DNA of 64,000 bases. Source: CAMLIZ01 sp966212505. Its GTDB lineage: Bacteria; Pseudomonadota; Gammaproteobacteria; Burkholderiales; Burkholderiaceae_C. The notes under the pieces were generated by a model. It was not told the origin of the DNA. It searched no databases and saw nothing but the letters and a program-made list of their open reading frames with translations. The stretch lies in NCBI GenBank assembly GCA_966212505.1, contig CBIHRS010000003.1, positions 124,001 to 188,000 of the forward strand. The letters run 5' to 3'. Below are positions 8,921 to 17,502 of this stretch, in pieces. Numbering within the stretch: position 1 is the stretch's first letter; each line of letters begins with the position of its first letter. The position numbers were made by a program, and so were the translations under genes.

Positions 8921-9541
8921 TCAGGCGGTGACGCCGAGCAGGGCGTCGATCTGTGCACGGGCCTCGGCCAATCCCGCGGCTTCGGCTTCCGGGCCCATGT
9001 TGAGCCCTTCGGCGTAGATGAATTCCACATCGGTGATGCCGATGAAGCCCAGCAGCGTCTTCAGGTAGGGCACCTGGCTGTCGGCCGGCGTGCCGCGGTA
9101 CTTGCCGCCACGCGTGAGCACCGCATAGGCCTTCTTGCCCTTCAGCAGGCCTTCCGGGCCGTTGGGGCCGTACTGGAAGGTCACGCGGGCGCGGGTGATG
9201 GCGTCGATCCAGTTCTTCAGCTGCGAGGTCACGCCGAAGTTGTACATCGGCACGCCCAGCACCAACACGTCGGCGGCCTTGATCTCGGCGACCAGCGCAT
9301 CGTCCAGCGCGACCCGCGCCGCCTGTTCGGGCGTGCGGGCCTCGGCCGGCGTGAACACGGCCTGCAGCGTGGCTTCGTCCAACGCGGGATGCGGCTGGCG
9401 GGCGAGGTCGCGCACGGTGACCTGGGCGCTGCTGTCGGCGTCGCGCAGCCTGGCGACCAGCTCGTTGGCGAGGCGGGTGGAGTGCGAGCCCTGGCCGTTC
9501 TCGAAGACGCGGGCGCTGGAGTTGATTTGCAGGATGTTCAT
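8921..9541 (-). CDS. azoR: FMN-dependent NADH-azoreductase
   Basis: A 206-aa flavodoxin-fold protein of the AzoR/NQO family. The N-terminus MNILQINSSAR gives the FMN phosphate loop, and PMYNFGVTSQLKNWID is the conserved flavin-contact region, followed by TRGGKY. The family reduces quinones and azo compounds with NAD(P)H in the cytoplasm. The ATG at 9541 matches the family N-terminus. It is the first gene of an azoR-pirin operon, divergent from a LysR gene whose likely operator lies in the shared 114-base gap. Confidence 0.92.
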   Translation of the reverse strand: MNILQINSSARVFENGQGSHSTRLANELVARLRDADSSAQVTVRDLARQPHPALDEATLQAVFTPAEARTPEQAARVALDDALVAEIKAADVLVLGVPMYNFGVTSQLKNWIDAITRARVTFQYGPNGPEGLLKGKKAYAVLTRGGKYRGTPADSQVPYLKTLLGFIGITDVEFIYAEGLNMGPEAEAAGLAEARAQIDALLGVTA

Positions 9542-9623
9542 ACCGGGCTCCATCTGGAAAGGTGTCGATGGAGTCAATGTATTGGCTCGAATGACCACCC
9601 GGAAGACGCCGAAATGGATAAGA

Positions 9624-9643
9624 TTGTTCCACTGGAAGAACAA
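9624..9643. promoter_or_regulatory. Candidate LysR-binding dyad
   Basis: TTGTTC-N8-GAACAA forms a perfect 6-bp inverted repeat 12 bases before the lysR ATG and about 80 bases before azoR. A dyad of this size in a divergent lysR intergenic region is the usual place for autoregulation and target activation. Assignment rests on symmetry and position only. Confidence 0.5.
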
Positions 9644-9655
9644 AAGGGGGTGACC

Positions 9656-10630
9656 ATGGGCATCGAACCGAACGACCTGCTGCTGTTTGCGCGGGTCGTC
9701 GAGGCGGGCAGCTTCAGCCGGGCGGCCGAGCGCCTGCGCCTGCCCAAGTCGACCGTCTCGCGCCGCGTGGCCGAGCTGGAACGCCAGCTCGGCGAGCGGC
9801 TGCTGCAGCGCACCACCCGCAAGCTGTCGGTCACCGAGTTCGGCCTCGGCGTGCTCGACCATGCGCGCCAGGTGGCCGAGGAGGTCGACGGCGCGCTGGC
9901 GCTGGCGTTGCACCGCCAGGCCCGGCCCAGCGGCAAGCTGCGCGTCTCGATGCCGGGCGACTTTGCGAGTGTCACGCTGTCGAACATGCTCGCCAGGTTT
10001 GTGCGCGAGCATCCGGCAATCGAGCTGGAGCTCGACCTCTCGCCGCGGCGGGTCGACCTGATCGGCGAGAACTTCGACCTCGCGATCCGCATGGGCTCGC
10101 TGCCCGACGATTCGGCGCTGTCGGCCCGCCGGCTGGCGGTGTTCTCGATGGGGCTCTATGCGGCGCCGGACTATCTGGCCACGCACGGCGAGCCGCAGAG
10201 CCCGGAGGCGCTGCCGTCGCTGCACGGGTTGATGGTGCTGGCGCGATCTGGCGACCCGTTTCCGTGGACGCTGCGGCGCGAGGGCGAGGCAGACCAGGTC
10301 TGCACGCCGGCGCAGCGCACGGTCGCCAATTCGCCGGAACTGCTGATCCGGTTGGCCCGCGCCGGCGCGGGCGTGGCAGCGGTGGCCAACTACTTCGCCG
10401 AACCCTATGTGCGCGCCGGTGAACTGCGCCGGCTGCTGCCGCAGTGGTGCCTCGCGCCGTCGGTCGCGTGGGCCGTGTTTCCCGGCCGGCGGCTGATGCC
10501 GGCGAAGACGCGGGTGTTCCTCGATGCGCTGACGGCCGAGCTGGCGGTCTCGCCGGAGGTCGAGGCCAAATGCATCGAGGAAGAGCGCCGCGCCCGCGAG
10601 CGCGGCGAGGCCTTGTTGGCGGCGGTGTGA
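9656..10630 (+). CDS. LysR-family transcriptional regulator
   Basis: A 324-aa regulator of the CrgA/PtxR-like LysR subgroup. The winged HTH covers residues 1-60 (FARVVEAGSFSRAAERLRLPKSTVSRRVAELE), followed by the effector-binding domain with the typical GKLRVSMPGDF opening. The ATG at 9656 is selected because AGGGGGTG lies just upstream and the N-terminus fits the family. An in-frame ATG at 9614 is possible but has no ribosome site. It probably activates the divergent azoR-pirin operon. The next gene starts 1 base after its stop. Confidence 0.9.
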   Translation: MGIEPNDLLLFARVVEAGSFSRAAERLRLPKSTVSRRVAELERQLGERLLQRTTRKLSVTEFGLGVLDHARQVAEEVDGALALALHRQARPSGKLRVSMPGDFASVTLSNMLARFVREHPAIELELDLSPRRVDLIGENFDLAIRMGSLPDDSALSARRLAVFSMGLYAAPDYLATHGEPQSPEALPSLHGLMVLARSGDPFPWTLRREGEADQVCTPAQRTVANSPELLIRLARAGAGVAAVANYFAEPYVRAGELRRLLPQWCLAPSVAWAVFPGRRLMPAKTRVFLDALTAELAVSPEVEAKCIEEERRARERGEALLAAV

Positions 10631-10631
10631 G

Positions 10632-11339
10632 ATGTTGGCTCCCACGCTGCGCACGCCGCACCACCGCCGGCTCCGCGAGATCTGGCGCTCGGCCGGCTGG
10701 CCCTGCCAGGACATGCTGGAGGTGGAACTGCTCGCAGCCGGCCTGCTCGAGCGCGTGCGCGATGCACAGGGTCGCGAGACGCTGCGCGTCACCGATGCCG
10801 GCATCCAGGTGCTGGCGCAGACGCTGCAGAAGAACCGCGGCGCCCGCGATGCGCACGAGGCATTGGTTGCCCGCGTCGCGCGCGAGATGCAACGTGCCGG
10901 CCGCATCGCCTGGCGCGGCCTGAGCCTGCGCGCCAAGGTCGGCGAGGCCTGGGGCATCGCGATGCCCGACGTGTTCTCGGTGCGCCACACCACGGTGGAA
11001 GACTATCTCGAGCCGGTGGTGCACGAGATCAAGGTGCGGCGTGCCGACCTGCAGTCGGACCTGCGGCACGAGACCAAGCGCCTGGCCTACCTGGCGCTGT
11101 CCAGCCAGTGCTGGTATGTGCTGCGCGCCGGCATCGCCGAGCCCGATGAGATTCCCGAGCCGTTCGGCGTGATGCTGGCCCACGAGGGCGGGGCGCTCGA
11201 GGTGGCGCGCGCCGCGCCGAAGCGGCCGATGCGCATGCCCTTCCACCTGTGGATGTCGCTCGCGCGGGCGGTGCCGGAGCCGGTGGACGACGATGCGCAG
11301 CAGTGGCTCGGCGAGCCGGAGCCCGATGCTGGCGGCTAG
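10632..11339 (+). CDS. MmcB-like PD-(D/E)XK protein, putative
   Basis: A 235-aa protein of uncertain function. Residues 15-65 look like a winged-helix segment (LEVELLAAGLLERV...LRVTDAGIQVL). Residues 112-134 read PD...HEIK, followed by VRRADLQSDL, which matches the PD-(D/E)XK nuclease pattern and resembles the MmcB-type DNA repair family (EIKVSRADL). Downstream, TKRLAYLALSSQCWYVL fits the last core strands. Asp113, Glu132 and Lys134 would be catalytic. It starts 1 base after the lysR stop, so it is likely translationally linked. The nuclease assignment is inference from motif spacing. Confidence 0.6.
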   Translation: MLAPTLRTPHHRRLREIWRSAGWPCQDMLEVELLAAGLLERVRDAQGRETLRVTDAGIQVLAQTLQKNRGARDAHEALVARVAREMQRAGRIAWRGLSLRAKVGEAWGIAMPDVFSVRHTTVEDYLEPVVHEIKVRRADLQSDLRHETKRLAYLALSSQCWYVLRAGIAEPDEIPEPFGVMLAHEGGALEVARAAPKRPMRMPFHLWMSLARAVPEPVDDDAQQWLGEPEPDAGG

Positions 11340-11710
11340 CGCTTCAAGGCCTGACCGGCGAGCGCCATCGCGAGCAGGACGGCCAGCACCGCATCGATCC
11401 AGGCCACGCGCTGCAGCGCCGGCGTGATGCTGCCCGACAGCGACAGCAGCGCGAAGCCGGCGGTGCTGGCCAGTGCCACGGTCAGCATGCCGGTGCGCGA
11501 CGCGGCCACGAAGCCGGCCAGCACCATCAGCGCGCCGAGCAGGCCGAACATCAGCGCCCGGTGGCGCAGCATCAGCAGCACCGATGGATCGGCGATGTCG
11601 ACGCCGTAGAGCGCTGAGAGCCGGCCGGCGCCGGCAAGGCCCAGCATCGGCAGCAGGTGCAGCGCACCGGCCAGCCAGAGTGCGATGCAGGCGAAGCGGT
11701 CGAGGTTCAT
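11336..11710 (-). CDS. Small four-helix membrane protein
   Basis: A 124-aa hydrophobic protein with about four predicted membrane helices (residues 7-28, 47-67, 73-92, 102-121) and the loop LYGVDIADPSVLLMLRHRA between helices one and two. Similar proteins in Burkholderiales are, as I recall, annotated only as hypothetical or wrongly as pantetheine-phosphate adenylyltransferase; no nucleotidyltransferase motif is visible here. Its stop shares the palindromic CTAG at 11336-11339 with the stop of the convergent upstream gene. Confidence 0.7.
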   Translation of the reverse strand: MNLDRFACIALWLAGALHLLPMLGLAGAGRLSALYGVDIADPSVLLMLRHRALMFGLLGALMVLAGFVAASRTGMLTVALASTAGFALLSLSGSITPALQRVAWIDAVLAVLLAMALAGQALKR

Positions 11711-11807
11711 GCGCGCGCACTGTGCACGGTCGGGAAACCCCGGTCGATGACCTGCGAGGTCATGGGCTGCACAATGCCCGGCTCAGCCTTTTCCACCGGA
11801 GATCCCG

Positions 11808-13391
11808 ATGGCCAAGCTCTCGATGCATGCCGGCCTCGTCGTCGCCATGTTGCTGGCGCTGGCGCCGATCGCGCCGCACGCCGCCACGTCGCCTTCTTCG
11901 GAGGCGATCGCGTGGCTGCCCGCGGCCGGCGACGCCGACGTGGACCGCGCTTTCGCGCAGGCGCGCAGCGAAGGCAAGCCGCTGCTGCTGTACTGGGGCG
12001 CCAAGTGGTGTCCGCCGTGCAACCAGCTGAAGGCCACGCTGTTCAACCGGCACGACTTCATCGAGCGCACGCAGGCCTTCGTCACTGTGAGCATCGACGG
12101 CGATTCGCCTGGCGCGCAGAAGCTGGGCGCGCGCTTCAAGGTGCGTGGCTATCCGACGATGATCCTGTTCAACCCGCAGGGCCAGGAGCTGACGCGACTG
12201 CCGGGTGAGATCGACGCGCCGCAGGTGGTGTCGGTGATGCAGCTGGGCCTGGCCAATGGCCGGCCGATCCAGGCGGTGCTGGCCGACGTGAACGCGGGCA
12301 AGCGGCTGAGCGCCAATGAATGGCGGCTGCTGGCCTTCTACTCGTGGGACACCGACGAGCAGCAGCTGGTGCCGGAATCGGAGCGGCCCGCACTGCTGCT
12401 GCGCTTGGCCGAAGCCAGCCCGGCCGACGACCCTGAAACCTCCACCCGGCTGTGGCTGCGGGCGCTGGCCGAGAACGCGGGCAACAAGGGCTTCAGGCCC
12501 GATGCGTCACTGCGCGAACGCGTGCGCAGGCTGCTGGCCGACCCGGCCGCCTCGCGCGCGCAGATGGACCTGCTGACCAATGCGGCGCCCGACATCGTCA
12601 AGGCCCTGGCCGGCACCGATGCCGCGCAGCGCAGCGCGATGGCCAAGGCCTTCGACGCGGCGCTGCAGCGCTTGCAGGCCGATGCCACGCTGTCGCGCGC
12701 CGACCGCGTGGGGGCGCTGCTCGAGCGGGTGGAGCTGGCGCGCCTGCTCGCCGGCGCGCCCGACAAGGCGCTCAACGTGCACCTGCCTGCCGCACTGCTG
12801 AAGGAGGCGCGCGACACCGCTGCGCGTGAAGACCGCGAGATCACCGACGGCTACGAGCGCCAGGCCGTGATCGGCACCGCGGCGCACGTGCTTGCGCGCG
12901 CCGGGTTGTGGGATGAGTCCGATGCGCTGCTGAAGGCCAACCTCGGCAAGAGCCATTCGCCGTACTACCTGATGTCGTCGCTGGCCCGCCATGCGCAGGC
13001 GCGTGGCGACAAGGCCGGCGCCTTGCGCTGGTACCGCGAGGCCTATGACCGCAGCGAGGGCGGCGCGACGCGGCTGCAATGGGGCGCGAGCTACGTGGCC
13101 GCGCTGATCGACCTGGCGCCGCAGGACAGCGCGGCGATCGAGAAAGCCGCGCAGCGCGTGTTCGGCGAGGCCGCGAAGCAGCCCAATGCCTTCTACGAGC
13201 GCAGTGCGCAGTCGCTGCAGCGGGTGGGCGGCAAGCTGCAGGCGTGGAACGCCGGCAATCGCCATCGCGATGTGCTGCAGCGGCTGCAGGCGCAGCTGCA
13301 GGGCGTGTGCGGCAAGCTCGAGGCGGCCGACCCGCAGCGCGCCACCTGCGAGGGGTTGCTCAAGCCGGCCGCTCGCAAGGCTGCGGGCTGA
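11808..13391 (+). CDS. Periplasmic thioredoxin-domain protein
   Basis: A 527-aa exported protein. The signal peptide is residues 1-25. The thioredoxin-like domain (about 40-150) has the active site WCPPC at residues 67-71 and the cis-proline loop GYPTMIL. The remaining 370 residues are alpha-helical and alanine-rich with tetratricopeptide-like character (for example WYREAYDRSEGG near 410). It may handle disulfides or heme/copper-protein maturation in the periplasm; the substrate is unknown. The CPPC dipeptide is unlike DsbA (CPHC). It stands alone, with a convergent GST gene 13 bases downstream. Confidence 0.82.
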   Translation: MAKLSMHAGLVVAMLLALAPIAPHAATSPSSEAIAWLPAAGDADVDRAFAQARSEGKPLLLYWGAKWCPPCNQLKATLFNRHDFIERTQAFVTVSIDGDSPGAQKLGARFKVRGYPTMILFNPQGQELTRLPGEIDAPQVVSVMQLGLANGRPIQAVLADVNAGKRLSANEWRLLAFYSWDTDEQQLVPESERPALLLRLAEASPADDPETSTRLWLRALAENAGNKGFRPDASLRERVRRLLADPAASRAQMDLLTNAAPDIVKALAGTDAAQRSAMAKAFDAALQRLQADATLSRADRVGALLERVELARLLAGAPDKALNVHLPAALLKEARDTAAREDREITDGYERQAVIGTAAHVLARAGLWDESDALLKANLGKSHSPYYLMSSLARHAQARGDKAGALRWYREAYDRSEGGATRLQWGASYVAALIDLAPQDSAAIEKAAQRVFGEAAKQPNAFYERSAQSLQRVGGKLQAWNAGNRHRDVLQRLQAQLQGVCGKLEAADPQRATCEGLLKPAARKAAG

Positions 13392-13404
13392 GCACCCGGC
13401 CGGC

Positions 13405-14028
13405 CTACTTCTTCGCGTCCCCGTGCACGAGGCCCTCGGCCTTGAGCGCCTGCTGTACCGCGGGCCGCGCCGCCACCCGGGCCATGAAGTCGGCAACGCG
13501 GCTGAGGTTCGTGATCTCCACCTTCGTCGGATGCGCCCAGCGCGTCACGACGAACAGGTAGCCGTCGGCCACGGTGAAGTGCTCGCCGGTGAGGAAGGGC
13601 TTGTCGGCGAGCTGCCGGTCGACGTAGCCATAGCGGTCGGCCAGCTTGGTGCGGACGAGGGCCTTGGCCTCTTCGGGCATCGCCGGGTTGAACAGCACGC
13701 TGAAGCTCTTGTGCAGCTCGGCGGTGATGAAGTTGAGCCACTCGACGAGGCGGTAGCGTGCCATCGTGCCGGGCGGCGGGGCGAGGTGCTTCTCGGGCAC
13801 CTGGTCGGCGATCCATTGCACGATGGCCGGGCCTTCGCTCAGGCGCTCGCCGTCGTCGAACTCCAGCAGCGGCACGTAGCCCTTGGGATTGATGCCGTAG
13901 AAGTCGGTCTCGTCGGCCAGCTTGTGCGTCTTCAGGCTGACCATGCGCGCCTCGAACGGCAGGCCGGATTCGTGCAGCGCGATGTGCGGCGAGAGCGAAC
14001 ACGCGCCGGGGCTGTAGTAGAGCTTCAT
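13405..14028 (-). CDS. Glutathione S-transferase, beta-class-like
   Basis: A 207-aa GST. The N-terminal thioredoxin-fold domain starts MKLYYSPGACSLSPHIALHE, with the cysteine near residue 10 typical of bacterial beta-class GSTs, then NPKGYVPLLE with the cis-proline and the SEGPAIVQWI glutathione site. The C-terminal helical domain contains FTVADGYLFVV. Known members conjugate or remove glutathione from electrophiles. The ATG at 14028 has an AAGGAG site; an upstream ATG at 14043 would add only five residues. Confidence 0.9.
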   Translation of the reverse strand: MKLYYSPGACSLSPHIALHESGLPFEARMVSLKTHKLADETDFYGINPKGYVPLLEFDDGERLSEGPAIVQWIADQVPEKHLAPPPGTMARYRLVEWLNFITAELHKSFSVLFNPAMPEEAKALVRTKLADRYGYVDRQLADKPFLTGEHFTVADGYLFVVTRWAHPTKVEITNLSRVADFMARVAARPAVQQALKAEGLVHGDAKK

Positions 14029-14091
14029 GCGGTCTCCTTGCACCTGGGAAAGCGTTCACGATAGCCGCAGGCGCAAGCCCCTGCGTGCGGG

Positions 14092-14961
14092 TCAGCCGGC
14101 AGCGGCCTCGCGCTCGCGCCGCAGCCAGTCGCGCGGCGACACGCCGATGCGCGCCGCAAAGGCACGCGACAGCGCCGACGCGCTGCCGTAGCCCACGTCG
14201 AAGGCCACCTGCTTCACCGGCTCGCCGCGGGCCAGTCGTTGCTGCGCCAGCGCGAGCCGCCATTGCGCGAGGTGCTCGGCTGGCGTGTCGCCCACCTGCT
14301 CGCGAAAGGCCGCGGCGAAGCTGCTGCGCGACATGCCGGCCTGCTGCGCGAGCGCGGGCAGCGTCCAGTCGTCGCCCGGCCGTTCGTGCATCGCCACCAG
14401 CGCGCGCGCGAGCTGCGGATGCGCCAGCCCGTTGAGCAGGCCGGCCGGCAGCGGGTAGCGCTCGGGCTGATCGAGCAGCCAGCGCAGCAGCTGGATCAGC
14501 AGCACGTCGAACAGGCGATCGGCCAGCAGCCGGCGTCCGCAGCGCGCCGCATCGGCCTCGCCGAACAGCAGCTCGAGCGTGAGCTGCGCCGGTTGCAGTT
14601 CGGCCAGCGGCACAACGATCAGCGGCGGCAGCGCCCGCGCCAGCGGATGCTGTGCGCCGCCTTCGAAACGCAGCGTCGCACAGACCATGTCGGAGCCGTC
14701 GCGCGGCGGGTTGATGAAGTCGTGCGGCCAGGGCCGCGGATAGAACAGCAGCGTGGGCTCCGACAGCTTCAGCCGTTGCGGCGGACCGCCGCGCTGCCGC
14801 CGGTGCGTGACCTCCATCGTGCCGCTGCGCAGCACGTGGATGAAGCCCAGGCCCGGCTTGTCGCTGAAGTGCTCGATGCCGCACAGCCGCCCCGCATGGA
14901 ACATGTGGGCCTGCACGCGAAAGCGCTCGAAGAGCGCACTGAGGCGATCGACGTCGGCCAT
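14092..14961 (-). CDS. AraC-family regulator (cupin-type sensor)
   Basis: A 289-aa regulator. The N-terminal half is a cupin-like sensor typical of the AraC subgroup annotated as cupin_6. The C-terminal double HTH runs from about residue 195 (WTLPALAQQAGMSRSSFAAAFREQVG) to the second recognition region VAFDVGYGSASALSRAFAARIGVSPRDW. It is divergent from the AhpD-like gene, with 119 bases between, and is its probable activator. The start at 14961 (MADVDRLSALF) is chosen over one 42 bases upstream. Confidence 0.87.
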   Translation of the reverse strand: MADVDRLSALFERFRVQAHMFHAGRLCGIEHFSDKPGLGFIHVLRSGTMEVTHRRQRGGPPQRLKLSEPTLLFYPRPWPHDFINPPRDGSDMVCATLRFEGGAQHPLARALPPLIVVPLAELQPAQLTLELLFGEADAARCGRRLLADRLFDVLLIQLLRWLLDQPERYPLPAGLLNGLAHPQLARALVAMHERPGDDWTLPALAQQAGMSRSSFAAAFREQVGDTPAEHLAQWRLALAQQRLARGEPVKQVAFDVGYGSASALSRAFAARIGVSPRDWLRREREAAAG

Positions 14962-15080
14962 GGTGCTTGGACGATAGGTGATGTTCGAAGGACGGAAAGC
15001 CACCTATCGTACAGGAATGGCCGGCACAGTGACGGGGTGCGCTGTTGCACGACTTCCCCCGAACAGCAGGAGAACCCCTC

Positions 15081-15620
15081 ATGAATGCCATCCCCCGCAT
15101 CGCTCCCGTCACCACCGACAACACGCCCGCCGCTTCCGCCCCGCTGCTCGCTGCCGTGAAGGCCAAGCTCGGCCTCACGCCCAACATGATGGCGACGATG
15201 GCCCATGCCCCGGCCGTGCTGCGCGGCTACCTCTCGCTGGCCGAGGCGCTGGGCGGTGGCCGCCTCGGCGGCGCCACCGGCGAGGCGATCGCACTGGCGG
15301 TGGGTGAGGCCAACCATTGCGAATACTGCGTGTCGGCCCATGCGGTGCTGGGCAAGGGCGCCGGCCTCAGCGAGGCCGACGTGTCGGCCGCGCGCCGCGC
15401 CGAAGCCTCCGATGCGCGCCGGAATGCGCTGCTGCGCTTTGCGCGTGCGGTTGTGCAGCAGCGCGGCGAGGTCGACGATGCGGCGCTGGCCACGGCACGC
15501 GCCGCCGGACTGGCCGATGCCGACCTGCTGGAGGCGGTGGCGCATGTGGCGCTCAACATCCTCACCAACTACGTGAACCACGTGGCCCGCACCGAGGTCG
15601 ACTTCCCTCGACTCGCCTGA
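15081..15620 (+). CDS. AhpD-like peroxidase-related protein
   Basis: A 179-aa protein of the carboxymuconolactone decarboxylase/AhpD superfamily. The active-site pair is in EANHCEYCVSAH (Cys80, Cys83, His87), the CxxC...H proton-relay motif of alkylhydroperoxidases. It lacks the residues of true carboxymuconolactone decarboxylase, so a peroxide-detoxifying role is more likely. A GGAG site lies 9 bases before the ATG at 15081. The divergent AraC regulator probably controls it. Confidence 0.88.
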   Translation: MNAIPRIAPVTTDNTPAASAPLLAAVKAKLGLTPNMMATMAHAPAVLRGYLSLAEALGGGRLGGATGEAIALAVGEANHCEYCVSAHAVLGKGAGLSEADVSAARRAEASDARRNALLRFARAVVQQRGEVDDAALATARAAGLADADLLEAVAHVALNILTNYVNHVARTEVDFPRLA

Positions 15621-15670
15621 GGTGGGTGCAGGGCGCGGCACTGCGCTAACCTCCGCGCCGGAGGTTATCC

Positions 15671-16036
15671 ATGCCGCGTCAGATTCTTGAAGAAGCCCGC
15701 CTGCATCCCGCGATCCGGGAGCAGGTGGCCCGCCACCAGGCCGACATCGTGGCGGAGGTGCAGCGGGCCATTGCGCAGCATCCGGTCGTGGTCGTCGGCA
15801 TGGCGGGCAACCCGTTTCCGCGCAAGGTACGCAAGGCGCTCGATGCGGCGGGCATCGCCCATCACTACCTCGAATACGGCAGCTACCTCAGCCAATGGCG
15901 CCGCCGCAATGCGCTGAAGATGTGGACCGGCTGGCCCACCTTTCCGATGGTGTTCGTGCGCGGCATGCTGGTCGGCGGCTTCGAGGACACGCAGAAGCTG
16001 ATCGCGAGCGGCGAGCTCAAGCGCATGCTGGCCTGA
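15671..16036 (+). CDS. Glutaredoxin-like protein without cysteines
   Basis: A 121-aa protein with the glutaredoxin fold pattern: beta strand VVVVGM, the active-site loop AGNPFPRKVRKAL, the cis-proline motif WPTFPMVFV, and the glutathione-contact end GGFEDTQKLIASGELKRML. The active-site cysteine is replaced (NPFPRK in place of CPFC or CGFS), and the protein has no cysteine at all, so it cannot act as an oxidoreductase. It may bind glutathione or a partner. Its stop overlaps the start of the next gene (TGATG), the first of three overlaps in this operon. Confidence 0.78.
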   Translation: MPRQILEEARLHPAIREQVARHQADIVAEVQRAIAQHPVVVVGMAGNPFPRKVRKALDAAGIAHHYLEYGSYLSQWRRRNALKMWTGWPTFPMVFVRGMLVGGFEDTQKLIASGELKRMLA

Positions 16037-17502
16037 TGGACTTCTCGGCAAAGCGTCTCGGCGCGATGCTGCTGGCGGCCGCGTCGTTCCTCCCGCTGCT
16101 GGCCCAGGCACAGGCCTCGTTGCAGCCCTGCCGTCTGAAGGGCCTGGCGCATGAAGCGCTGTGCGGGCAGCTGAAGCGGCCGCTCGATCCTGCGCGGCCG
16201 CAAGGTCCGCAGATCGAGCTGCACTATGCGGTGCTGCCGGCGCTGGCGCGCAACAAGAAGCCCGCTCCGGTGTTCTTCTTCGCCGGCGGACCGGGCCAGA
16301 GCGCGATCGATCTCGCGGGCCCGTTGGGCGCCTTGTATGCACGGCTGATGAATCGGCACGACCTCGTGCTGATCGACCAGCGCGGCACCGGCCGCAGCGC
16401 GCCGCTTCAATGCGAACCCGACGATCCCGGCCTGCCGCTGGCCGAAACGCTGGACCCGAAACGACAGGTGGCGCAGATGGCCGCTTGCCGCGAGCGCCTG
16501 CAGAAGCTGCCGCATGGCGACCTGCGCTTCTACACCACCCCGATCGCGATGCAGGACGCGGATGCCGTGCGCCAGGCGCTCGGCGCGGACCGCATCGACC
16601 TGATCGGCGCCTCGTACGGCACGCGGGCGGCGCTGGAGTACATGCGTCAGTTCCCTCAGCGCGTGCGGCGCGCGGTGGCCGATGGCGTGGCACCGCCCGA
16701 CATGGCGCTGCCTGCCGCATCCTCGGCCGACAACCAGCGCGCGCTCGACGCGGTGTTGGCGGCTTGCGAGAACGAGGCGGACTGCCATCAACGGCATCCC
16801 GAACTGAGGGTCCGCTGGCAGCGGCTGCTGAACAGCCTGCCACGCACCGTGAGCATCGCGCATCCGATGACCGGTCGCTCCGAAACGGTGATGCTGACAC
16901 GCGAGCTGCTGCTCTCGATGGTGCGGCTGCCCTTGTACGTGCCGTCGCTCGCAGCGGCGCTGCCGCAGGCGATCGACGAGGCGGCGCAGGGCCGCTTCGA
17001 GCCGCTGGCCGCGCTGGCCAGCAGCATGCAGGGCCCGCGCAAGGAGACGGCGATCGCCCAGGGCATGCACTTCTCGGTGATCTGCTCCGAGGACATGCCG
17101 CGCCTGGCCAACGGCCCGGGCGATGCGCCGGGCGCCGACTTCGGCGACGCATCCGCAGCGCAGTACCGCCAGGTCTGCGCCGGCTGGCCGCGCGGCGACG
17201 TGCCGGCCGGGTTCTATCGCATTCCACCGGCGCCGGCCGCGACGCTGCTGCTGTCGGGCGGCATCGATCCGGCCACGCCGCCGCGCCACGCGCAGCGCGT
17301 GGCCGATGCGCTGGGCGTCAAGGCCCGGCATGTCGTCGTACCGAATGCCGGCCATGGCGTGATGGCGATCGGCTGCATGCGCGATGTGCTGTTCCGCTTC
17401 GTCGATGCCGAGACCGACGACGAGGCACTGAAGCTCGACATGCGCTGTGTGGAGGCGATCCCGCGGCCGCCGATGTTCAAACCGGTGGAGGCCGCGAAAT
17501 GA
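16036..17502 (+). CDS. Exported alpha/beta-hydrolase, aminopeptidase-like
   Basis: A 488-aa hydrolase of the proline iminopeptidase/tripeptidyl aminopeptidase type. The signal peptide is residues 1-26 (ending LAQAQA). It has the oxyanion element FFAGGPGQS, the DQRGTGRS motif and the nucleophile in GASYG (Ser193). The C-terminal segment supplies Asp (GGIDPATPP) and His (PNAGHGVM) of the triad. It probably trims peptides in the periplasm. The start overlaps the upstream glutaredoxin-like gene and the stop overlaps the ABC ATPase start, implying one coupled transcript. Confidence 0.87.
   Translation: MDFSAKRLGAMLLAAASFLPLLAQAQASLQPCRLKGLAHEALCGQLKRPLDPARPQGPQIELHYAVLPALARNKKPAPVFFFAGGPGQSAIDLAGPLGALYARLMNRHDLVLIDQRGTGRSAPLQCEPDDPGLPLAETLDPKRQVAQMAACRERLQKLPHGDLRFYTTPIAMQDADAVRQALGADRIDLIGASYGTRAALEYMRQFPQRVRRAVADGVAPPDMALPAASSADNQRALDAVLAACENEADCHQRHPELRVRWQRLLNSLPRTVSIAHPMTGRSETVMLTRELLLSMVRLPLYVPSLAAALPQAIDEAAQGRFEPLAALASSMQGPRKETAIAQGMHFSVICSEDMPRLANGPGDAPGADFGDASAAQYRQVCAGWPRGDVPAGFYRIPPAPAATLLLSGGIDPATPPRHAQRVADALGVKARHVVVPNAGHGVMAIGCMRDVLFRFVDAETDDEALKLDMRCVEAIPRPPMFKPVEAAK

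Noticed and set aside
7688..9655. Upstream in-frame extension of the LysR gene at 9656
   Set aside because: The extension runs antisense through the pirin and azoreductase genes and shows no protein family likeness. The ATG at 9656 with AGGGGGTG is the true start.
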